Origin: Balanoglossus misakiensis
Taxonomy: Eukaryota > Hemichordata
Direction: 5' to 3'
NCBI GenBank assembly: GCA_040954595.2
Contig: CM082595.2
Span: 6,448,001-6,512,000, forward strand
DNA length: 64,000 nucleotides
The notes beneath the pieces were generated by a model, which was not told where the DNA came from, searched no databases, and saw only the letters and a program-made list of their open reading frames with translations. This document shows, piece after piece, positions 39,901 through 51,900 of this stretch. The first letter of the stretch is position 1; the number at the start of each line of letters is the position of its first letter. A program made the position numbers and the translations under genes.

Positions 39901-42900
39901 ATCACTGAGAAACGCAGAACATGGGGGTGTAGGTAGGGGGTGAATGACATTAAATCAGGTCTGGTAAGTGGAGTGAGTTTAACCCTTTCACCACCATGGT
40001 TCAGTCCAAACCCATTGTTATCTATGGAAGGTTGGACCTCTAAAGCGGGAACTGGGGGGTGAAAGGGTTAAGAGAGTTGAGGTGTCGGGATTTGCGACTC
40101 CCCAGTTACGTAATGACCATGGCTGCATTGGATATGTGAGACATGTAAATATAGTGTGACATATGTGCACTCACAATGTGCTTGTCTTGTGATTATATGC
40201 AAAAGAAATATGTTTATGGTATTGTACGAGTTGGTTGAGTCATTACTCTTGCAAATCAGTGGTTATTTTTATCTCTCATTAATCGCTCAATCTGGTGCCT
40301 GATGAGTTTTACAGGTCAAATTGTCATTTGGAAGCTACAGTTCTGTGTACATATATACTGTAGTCCTTTTCACATGCCAATACCAAAATAAATACAATCT
40401 TGTGATTCATCAACTTGTCTCTTTGGGCAGAGATTCACATTCCAGGGCCTTTACTTTCCCATTAATAGTGGTTTAATTCACAATCAAAGACGGCTTCATA
40501 TATTGGACTGGTGTAATGGAAGTCGCCGTTGGTCTGTCTGTCTGTGCTAGGATGGCCGTACAACATTAAACAAGTCAGAATGCTGTTATTCAGCAAGTCA
40601 TTTCTCCAGACAGGAAGGCTCCATTAATTCTGAGTAATCTGAGTGATTACTACACTTTGTGAATAATTTTTTTTATGCGAAAATGACCCTTTAACCTTGC
40701 AATTCCAGCCAAATTTCCATTTTTAATGGAGCTTTCCTGTAATAATGGTTGCAGAAAATTCATGTAATGGTGTGGAATGTTAAAAATGGTTTTGCATGCT
40801 TAAAGAAATACAATCACTTTAATTTAATTTACATGCTTGTATATATGGTCAAGAGGGTATGACTAAAATCTTCAAATGACTATGTGGTGGTGCACTATTT
40901 TTGTGTGACCACCCAAGTGAAAATCTCTGATTGGCTAGATCTGTGATTGGCTACATCTCAACTTTCAACGGTAACTGTAGCTAAATTTGTATACTTTTAG
41001 ACTTGTCATTGGCTAGTTTATTTCACTATCATGATCACCACTTTGCATTCATGGCATGTATTATTTTCATTTCATCCTACATTGCTTGTTCCGTTACTGG
41101 CTGCTGTCACGTCGCTGCTCAAAAAAAACATTTTATTCAGGGTTTCTTACCACGTCGCCCATGATCGTTCCAGTCACACAGCCGAGCAGGATAGAGGGCA
41201 GACTGCTGGTGTCAACTCCTCGGAGGACGATGTCACGGCGGCGTTGCTGGTTAATAGCGACTCAGAGGTAAGTTCCATGAACTGAACTTGTCTTTTCAGC
41301 AATTGACGTGAGTGATCTGGGTAAGGTAGATGACTACCCAGATGCACTGTGTGGTAATCACATTCCATAGCCTAATACATCTAGCATTTTGAAGAAAAAA
41401 GTGTTATAATATTGCCATTTTCTTGAAATTTTTACCAAAGGTGTCGAAAAAGGAGTATCATTAAATGATCTTAAGGTGGCACTGCATGAAACCGTCGAGA
41501 CTTTTTCAGAGGCCTATTTCTCATCAAAGAAAAAGTTAAAACCCCCATAAACCATATATATTCTGGAAGCTGAGTTTTTGAACTTTTGTTTGAGTTGCAA
41601 ATATTATTGATCCCCGGAAATGGTGGCGATTTTGGGTGAAAAAAAACATTTTTTGATATTATGTCATGAAATTTAAAATAGGTAAAAAAGTTGACCATGC
41701 ATCATGCATCTTAATATGTCATTCAAAACTAGAGTACACGTGCAAAAAAACGCTAATTTTGTTTTGCGTTATCTGCTTCCATTGAGGAGTAACAGCGTTT
41801 AAAAGTTAGATTTTCAGAAAATTTGATCAAATTCACGGTGAGTTGTATTGAATCAGAGTTTATTCCCGCCAGGGACACTTTACCGACAAACAAAACTAGC
41901 GTTTTGTTGGATGGGTCATACACAATTCCCTGTCAAAATTTGAGCAAATTCGGCCAACGCAGGGCGAAGCTATTTTAGTCCGAAGTTGTCAAGAGCAGCG
42001 AAAATGCAAACTGAGAAAAACGGCTATTTGCATTGTTGACACCTATTTGTTAAGCTGTGAACTCATTCAGAAAAGTGCTATTTTGGGGTGATTATGCACC
42101 ATTTCCGCCAAGACGTATTAGTCAGGTTGTGGGTCAGTATTAGGCCTACCGATTTATGTAAAAAAGTAAAATTTGGCAAAAATCACAACTTTTCATGCAA
42201 TGCCACCTTAAGAAAACACTATGTCACCATGCTTGATTTTTTGATAGAGCTGTTCAGATATTGTCACCATACATGATAGGAAAACTATAGCGTTAGGAGT
42301 GCAAGAAAAGTGCTGACTCAGCATTTTCCGCGATTTCTGAAATTGAGACCCCTAACCGAAAAAGCAACATGGGAACACCCTATTTTCTCTCTACGTTTAT
42401 TTTTAACATTCATCTCTAAACAATACAATTACATACATATCAAAATCATGAAAATGACAATATTCTAACTTTAGAGTACATGTAGTACACTACCTTTCTA
42501 AATGCAAATGCCCATGAGTCTTTTGGTTGACGCATCTCGCAATTCCTTGCAGATACGAATGAAGTACTTCAACCACCAGAAAGTGTTGTATGTGTGGGAT
42601 CAGGGCACTCACACATACGCCAAACTTTTGGGACTGGATTCCGGGGTGAAGTGCGCCGAGTTCTACGAAACATACCTTGGTTTTAGTGTGGCAGAGCAGA
42701 GCAAAAGGTAACTATGTCTACAAAACTGAAGTTGTAGCCAGAACATTTGGTAGAACTTAAAGTTAAACTTAAAGGGACAAAGTCTCTTTCTCGCTACCTT
42801 TGCCCATTAGTTATGTTTGATACAAGACACCGTTTATATTATTCTACATGTGGATATATAGTGAATCAATGTTCAACCACACACACCCTTCCACCCAAAT

Positions 42901-45900
42901 TGTAGACATGAGAGTGAAAAACTCGCCAAAATGAATAATTTGTGTTTACCATTTATTCATTTTGCCGTGATTTTTACTCTCATATCCTACAAACGGGGTG
43001 GAAGTTGTGTGTGGACAAACTTTGATTCACTATATATCCACATGTAGGATAACATAAACGGTGTCTTGTATCAAACATAATTAATGAAAAAATGGCAGTG
43101 AGAGAGAGACTTTGTCCCTTTAAGATTTTCTTTATTTCAAAAGATTTGGTTGTCAATATTATGTTCAACACATAATTTATAGAGAATTTTGAATGTTTTT
43201 ATTATAGACTTTAAAAAGAAATTTCTACATTGATGACTAACACGCACCAGTTATATAAATAGGGAATTAAAATGAAACAGCAGGGATATAGAGATTATAT
43301 GGTGGATGTTAATTATAGATTATTTATGACATGTTCTGCACTGTAATACAGGAATGTGTTGTGTGTTTTTCAGATTGGCAGTGTATGGAAGCAACAACAT
43401 TGATATTGAGGTCAAGTCGTACGCCCGGCTACTTTTTGAAGAGGCAAGTGAAAGAATGATTGCCTTGAGTCCCTGTTTTCAGTAAAAATTGAACCAACCC
43501 CATTGTTAACAATGGTGTGGTTGAATCCATAAACGGGAGAATGGGGTAGGGTGGGGTGAGGAAAGAGACTTTTGTGATATTTTTCCTCGGGTACTTTTTT
43601 TGCCATTGAGTTTAATGTTTCTGTGTCAAGTGGGGACAGCCATTAGTGCATAAATAGGCTAAGTACACTCACCTTGGTTGTCAGAAATTTTAATAGCTAA
43701 CAGACTTTTTACACCAGAAATAATCACTGATTTTCATTCTAAAGATTGATGTGGAACATTAGTAAATGTTGTGATTCCGTCTCATTATCAATATCGATTC
43801 TAATCAACACCTTGTACCATTTCCATTGCTAAGCAATCATTTCCCCTGTCATACTTTTCACAGGTTTTAAACCCATTTTACATTTTTCAAGTCTTCAGTG
43901 TTGTCCTGTGGATGGCAGAAGAGTATTATTATTATGCTACTTGTATTATTTTTATATCGACGATATCCATTTCTGTTTCTCTGTACGAGACCCGTAGGGT
44001 AAGTATATGGAGTAGGGTTAGCTCACTATTTTCAAAGCACATGGCATACAAATTGTACTTCTTGTGAAGGGCACAGTTCTTGGATATCTTTCTTGAAGAT
44101 TTTACTATACTTCATGTTTGTCTGATTTGCTTGTTAATGTATTACCATGTATGATACTGATTCAACCAATGACTGCAGAAAATGGATGAGGTATAATACA
44201 AAGTGATGTTCTGTGACAATCTCTGGTGTTTGTGGGTGTTCGTTCAATGTGTGTAATCAGAATACATTCTTCTTTTTTCAGCAAAGTATCACACTGCGAA
44301 ACATGGTGGCACACAGCAGCACAGTACATGTTTGCAGAGGAAGTGAAGGTATTGTATCTTTGCTTATATTAACACTTAAATTTACACTTTTGTCCGACAT
44401 GTCTCATTTCAAAAGGCCATCTGCTGTATACAACATAGTGAGTGGCCATCTTGACTTGGCCATTAGTGTTTAAATCACTAGAGCATTAACCCTAGTGCTA
44501 CTGGGTGTCATACCTGTTTAGAGTCTCAAGTCCCTTAAAATACGTAGTTGCCATTTTTTCTTCTAAAATGTATTTTGACTGTCTTGACATGGCTCTCATA
44601 CGTACTTAGACACACTTGGCAGTCTGAGCCCCCTGTAAAATGTACCAAATCGCATTGGTTTGCACTGTATTGGTCTGAGGGTCTTGTATAGGCCCTACTG
44701 ATTAACACGGACTTGGCAGTTTAACAGGCCTTGGAGCCAGGATTCTAGGCACCCTGGAAATCAAACCAGTTTCAACTGACTTGGCAGTGTAAGGGTTTGC
44801 ACTGTATTGGTCTGAGGGTCTTGTATAGGCCCTACTGAATAACACACACTTGGCAGTCTAACAGGCCTGGGAGCCAGGAATCTAGGCACCCTGGAAATCA
44901 AACCAGTTTCAACTTACTTGGCAGCGTTAGGGTTAAACTTGTTGGCATTCTGTTTCAGAATACGAAGTGAATGCAGAGTTTCTGGTGCCTGGTGATGTCA
45001 TACTGATTCCCTCTACGGGATGTATGATGAACTGTGATGCTGTCTTGATCAGTGGAAACTGTATTGTCAATGAGAGTATGTTGACAGGTGAGCCAAGCCA
45101 ATTGTAACTCCAGCTAGTTTCCTCTGTGTTACAACAAGTAAACATTAACATCGCTTCAAAACCAGACCACTTGCCTAAAATTTACTAGATTTTTATTTAT
45201 TTTTTCTTTTCCAGGTGAAAGTGTACCGATAACCAAAACCCCACTGCCCCACACTCACAGCACTTCAAGTGCAGAGTCGCCGATCTACCGACCGGAGGAA
45301 CATAAACGACACACTTTGTTCTGTGGGACGCACGTGATACAGACCAGATACTACGGAAGTGAGAAGGTCAAGGCTGTGGTTGTTAGGACAGGTGTGAAAG
45401 GATTTTGTTTCTGATTTTTTTGTATGTAGATTTTCAGAATGTGTCACTTGGAAAAAATACAGTTACATAATTTTGTATTTCCCTGTTAACTATGACCTTG
45501 TTCTGTGCTTTTCACCATATAAGGAGTAATGTGAAAGCTTTTTTCTTGCCGTATAAGGAAAACTGGATTTTGCTATGTTAGAAAATCAACTCTTCATCTT
45601 ATACTAAGGGTCATTGTGATTTTTCTGCACAAGGCAATTGACATAATTATGTTTTAATTGGCTAAGTAAAAATTGCCATTTTATTGTCATCCTAGTATAA
45701 CAAAATGAACGTATTGCTAATTAGGAAAAATGGCCTACTGTGTGGAGAAATTTACATTCTTGCATTAATCTTTCAGGATTCATGACAGCCAAGGGTGAAT
45801 TGGTGAGGTCGATCTTGTTCCCCAAACCAATGGGTTTTAGATTCTACACAGATGCTATGAAGTTCATTGGTGTACTCACTGTCCTTGGTTAGTAGTCTGA

Positions 45901-48900
45901 TATAGTGGTTTAGAAATTCTTGTGAATTTGAGAAAAAATATGATATGATTTTTTGAGTAGGATTTTTAATAGTGTATGTCATTGGTCAAAGTTCAAAATT
46001 CATAGTCTGGGTGTTAATTTGTTTTGTCGTGTTCTTTTCAGCTTTACTTGGTCTTACCTACTCTCTGACAATCTTCATATTAAACGGGGTAAGTTGCTTT
46101 TTCTGCGTCAGCATCTCCAGTGTATTCAAGTTCTGTCAAAACATATGGAGCTTCACAGTGGTGGCCATATTTTGGTTGCACACCAAGATATTTTATCTAC
46201 ATTCTAATTTACTCGTATTTCTTGTACAACCATTGTAATAAACACACACGCATGAGTTTTGAGTACAATAACATAGAAAGACTTTTGTTTGAAACTGAAA
46301 TCACAGAAAACAACATTTAAGTACACAGCTACTCCGACCATAAAGGTGCAGTCTCGAGTATGTACACACGTGTCTGTCCCTTTAACCCTTTCACCACCAT
46401 GGTTTGGCCCAAATTCATTGTTTTCTACGGTGAAGGTGGACCTCTATAGAGGGAACTAGGGGTGAAAGTGTTGTAAGTGTTGCATTTCCATTGCAATTTC
46501 ACAGGTGCCAATTGAAGACATCATCTTCAAAGGTTTGGACATCTTCACCATTGCTGTGCCGCCAGCTCTGCCCGCTGCCATGACAGTTGGGACGGTGTAC
46601 GCACAGAGCAGACTGAAAAAGCAGGGAATATTCTGCATCAGTCCGCCAAGGATTAATGTCTGTGGGAAGATTAAGTTGGTCTGTTTCGATAAGGTATGTG
46701 TTGGCTTGTGGTATGTTGGGAACTTGTGGGCTAGAGAAAGCATTTCATTTTGATACAGATAGTATTGTACATGGACGGGACTAAGTTCTTGTAAGTGTTT
46801 TTGCAATATCAGCAGTTTCTCCATGTTGACCCTTGAACCCGTAGTGGTCTATGATATCAAGTTTTCTCTTGTGAGTCAGGTTCGCAGGTTTAATATCTTG
46901 ATGATCATCCTTTTTTGCGGAGTTGGCACATATTTCAGTGGCCATGTTGGATTTCAAATTTGCAGATAATTTGAACAAAAATATTGTTCGTGGATGGCAC
47001 ATGTTCCTATGTATTGTATGTAAATACACATTTAGGTCTTAGCCATATCATTGTTCGTTTCTCATTGTATGCCCTTATCAACAGCATTGAAATCTCCAGA
47101 TTTGTATACATGCAGACCATATTGTGATAATCACGAAGGTGAACACACTAACATGTTTTGTAAAATATTATCTCACACCTTTTTTTCTTATGTGATTTCA
47201 GACTGGCACCTTAACTGAGGATGGCATGGACCTGTGGGGTGTGGTGCCCTTACAAGCCGAGCACTTCCTGCCAGTGGTGCAGAAAGTTGGCGAGCTGCCT
47301 AGGGGGCCCTTCCTGGCTGCCATGGCAACGTGCCACTCCCTGACAATGATTGATGGGAACCTGACGGGAGACCCCCTAGATATGAAGATGTTTGAAGCCA
47401 CAAATTGGGTGTGTAGGCAAATACGTTGAAATTTTCGCGAATTACGCGAGAGCCAAAATAGCATGAAAATAAAAAGTCTGTAACAATTTTTTGAAGATAA
47501 CAATGCAGTGAATGAAATAAGAGAACGCGAAAATTAATACTCGCGAAACAGTGGCCTCTCTCGATATCGCAAAAATTTTAACTCGCGAACATAAATTGTT
47601 TTACAGTATCAGTTGAATGGTATCTGTAGGGATCCCATAATAAAATGACATATGATAAAGGGGAATTTCGGTGTGTCTGAATTTTACAGCTGGGCTAGCT
47701 TTGGGATCGTTTTTTCAGGAAGCGCTAGTATACCATATATAACTTGCAAATGCATGCTGCCCAGCTTGTGTACTATTTGTGTGAAAGCAATAGATGCAGG
47801 CAATTGATGTTCTGGCACACATATACATTTTTAAAAAAGGTCATCACTAGAAATATAGAACTGCAGCAAAGCAGAAAATATCCAGTATATGAGTATTTAA
47901 ACTGGGTCCAAACTTAAAGATATGCCTCTAATGGAAAAATGCTGCTCACTAATTTCTGGAAAATAGCAATTTGACCTCAATATCTCTGGAAAATTTATCA
48001 GAAAAAATTCCCAGAAAGTCATGGATTGTTGTATATGCTGTTGGCTATCCAAATACTACAGTAGTGTTTTTCCAAGTAATGGTTGTTGGCAACTGGTCAC
48101 AGTTTATCACCAATTTAATTTATGTCATCCAAAAAGTAAACTTTCAACTGAACTCACATAGTTTTATTGACATCCTTTATTTGCCAGAATTGAGTCATGT
48201 GAGGTTAAAGGTATATGAGCTGCAACTGGATAAAAAATTAAAGTTTTAAATAATCTCATATTATGTCTATTAAATGATATTTCATGATAATATATCAAGA
48301 TCAACACTTATTTATGACAAAATGGCCAAAAAAATAAAGAAAAACGAAAATTCCTGCAATTTTAAAAATGAAAGCAACATTTTCGTTGTTTCTTGCATTT
48401 TCTCACGGTGGCGGCCATAATCGCTTGCGGCAAAGCTTTATTATTTATCTGGTTAAAACTTACATGTGCACTCACATTTAGGGTTTATAATGCTTGTGTA
48501 TAGTTCCCTGCCTTCATCTGCATGGACTAATGGTAGTGCAGTGTGAAACAAAAATTATGAAAATTATCCCAAAAGTTGCAGCTTACGTGCCTTTAATATT
48601 TGTGATGATTTTTGTTCTCTGCTTTAGCTGTTGGAAGAGCCTGGAAAAGACAGCACCAAATTCGACTCCATTATGCCCACTGTGGTGAAACCAATTACGG
48701 CTGATACATTTCTGTCGGAGGATGCCTCGGAGGTGAGTGCATACAATCCCATTTCTCAGTAGAGGTTGGTTCAGTGGTATGGGTTGATCCACATTTTGTT
48801 CCCACAGAATTGTCTATTTCCACACAAGGATATTCAGCATGGAAATTAATTTTGCTCAAACTTATACTTCTGAATCTGTGTTATTTAACAATACCTTTGA

Positions 48901-51900
48901 CCCTAAAGCTACTGGGTGTCATACTTGTTTAGAGTGTCAAGTCCCTTAGAATACGTATTTGCCACTTTTTCTTCTAAAACATATTTTGACTGTCTTGACA
49001 TGGCTCTCATACGTACTTTGACACACTTGGCAGTCCGAGCCCCCTGTAAATGGTACCAAATCACACTGGTTTGCACTGTATTGGTCTGAGGGTCTTGTAT
49101 AGGCCCTACTGAATAACACACACTTGGCAGTCCGAGCCCCCTGTAAATGGTACCAAATCACACTGGTTTGCACTGTATTGGTCTGAGGGTCTTGTATAGG
49201 CCCTACTGAATAACACACACTTGGCAGTCTGAGCCCCCTGTAAAATGTACCAAATCACACTGGTTTGCACTGTATTCTTCTGAGGGTCTTGTATAGGCCC
49301 TACTGAATAACACACACTTGGCAGTCCGAGCCCCCTGTAAATGGTACCAAATCACACTGGTTTGCACTGTATTGGTCTGAGGGTCTTGTATAGGCCCTAC
49401 TGAATAACACACACTTGGCAGTCTGAGCCCCCTGTAAAATGTACCAGATCGCACTGGTTTGCACTGTATTCTTCTGAGGGTCTTGTATAGGCCCTACTGA
49501 TTAATACGCACTTGGTAGTCTAACAGGGAGCCAAGATTCTAAGTACTGTACTCAAGTGAAATAGGCAGCTTTGCCCTGGTTGGGTGAAACAGGTTTTTGA
49601 ACCTCGAATATGTGATAAACCCCAGATTTGTGAAGTATAATTGATCAGTAACTACCATGATAGATGATTTAACCTTTAGGGTTTTTCAGGTAATCGTGTT
49701 TTGCGACACTAGATGGGGCCTGGATATTAGATGGATGTGTCAGTGTGCCCTGGTTTTCATGCTTATGGGCTTTTAACACATTCCTGAAAGTGCTGGGATT
49801 TCAGTCACTCCAGGGCAGACCCTGAAAGTCCTGGGAAAACATAATTTACTCCCAGATGAGAAGGTCGTGAAAAATTGATTTTCCCACTAAATATGAATGT
49901 AGCATTAGTAGTAATTGTTGACTATTTTGCAGTTCTTTTCTGTGTAGTGTATTAACTGGAATTTCTTGTTCTACTCTCTGTAGCGTGATAAAATTAAGCA
50001 ATAAAACACCCCCAGCCATGGTATACCACGAGATTTTGACCAGTTCACGACATATACGCACGAGCGATAGCGAGTGCGTATATGGAGTTGAACTGGTCAA
50101 AATCGAGTGGTATACCATGGCTGGGGGTGTTTTATTGCTATTATATTATACCAGTATATTGAAACTTTGCATAAAACATTTTAAAAAGGCATTTTCTTTG
50201 ACTATGATATATGACTGTGGTATATGGCTAATATATCACGGTCACGTGTTGTGTTTCGACCAATCAAATAGCGTGATTTACACCATCAATATACTGGTAT
50301 AATATAATGTCCAATATTCTGCTTATAAGCATAGCCTGTACATGCATCACGACATTTTTTATTGTAGACAATAAATAACAGTATGCAGATTCAATTTTTA
50401 ACACTGATAATAGCATACCAAGAAAAATACAGTTAGAACAGTAAAAATAATTCATTTTTTTGGCATATTTTTCCACTAGGTCCCATATGAGATTGGTATC
50501 GTACGACAGTTTCCCTTCTCATCAGGGTTACAACGGATGAGTGTGATCACTAGGACCCTGGGTGCAACCAACATGGATGTCTATGTGAAAGGAGCCCCTG
50601 AAATGGTTGCCTCTCTATCTCTGAACGAAACCAGTGAGTGTAGATTATTATATTACAGACTCCTGCTTTGTTGAAAATCCATGCTTGTATCTGTAGTCAA
50701 TAGTCTTGTCTGTTACTGTTAGTATCCCTGAAGCAAATGATCACTGATAGTATCAGTAATGTTTGTATTAAAGGGGCAAAGTCTCTCTCGCTGCCCTTTA
50801 TCCATGAATTATGTTTGATACAAGACACTGTTTGTGTTATTCCACATGTGGATATATAGTGAATAAACGTTCGATAACACACAACTTCCATCCTGTTTGT
50901 AGGATATGAGGGTAAAAATCTCGCCAAAATGAATAAATGGTAAACACCTATTATTCATTTTGGTGAGTTTTTCACTCTTGTGTCTGCAAGTGGGATGGAA
51001 GTTGTGTGTAGTCAAACATTGATTAACTATATATCCCCATGTAGAATAACATAAATGGTGTCTTGTATCAAACATAATTATTGGAAAAAGGGAAGTGAGA
51101 GAGAGACTTTGTCCCTTTAATATATGGGTAGTGCCCACATGTGGGGTAGAATAAAAAGAAATATTTTGCCGTAATGTAAAAATTAAAAAAAAAATCTTGT
51201 TTTTTATCTTGTGATTTTTTGGTTCATTTTGAACAGTTCCTGGTGACTTCCATGAAGTTCTGCACAACTACACCAAACAGGGTTTCCGTGTGATAGCTCT
51301 GGCTTGGAGATCCATGGAAAGCAAGTTTTCCTGGCACCAAGCACATCGCATTCCAAGGTAAAGGTTTATTGATTGAATAGTCTTCCACAGGGACTTTATT
51401 TTTGTGCTGCAGTTTTCACTGCTGTGGAGGTTCATATGAGTACTATTTTGAAATTCCTTCATCATGTATTCAGGCTGACCTGATTGACTGATGAATTCTA
51501 CAGTAAATGTACGGTCATATGTACATCCGAAAGAAACAAGAACATTCCTCTTTCAGTTTTTTGACAGAACAAAGCAACTAATCTGCATGTGGCAATTATT
51601 TTTTCCAAAAAAATCTATCACTCAAAGATATTATGTATGATTGTTCTTTGTGTTTGTAGAACCGATGTCGAGAGTGACCTGAATTTCCTGGGCCTGTTGA
51701 TAATGCAGAATACCCTGAAGCCAGAGACGACTCCCATCATTCACCAGTTGAAGAGAGCCAACATACGGACAGTCATGGTAACGGGTAAGTTTTGGTTACA
51801 CCAGAAATCTCTCATTTATTTTTCTTTCAGATGCAATTATTTTCCTCACAACAGATTAGTTGACTGTAAAATCAACAAAATGTGCCTGGTTTGTATTTTG

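Noticed and set aside
48909-49454. Serial minus-strand frames with a repeated 32-33 residue peptide, resembling a repeat protein
   Set aside because: They follow the 97-bp non-coding tandem array inside a transposon; 97 is not a multiple of 3, so the peptide repeats only by changing frame.
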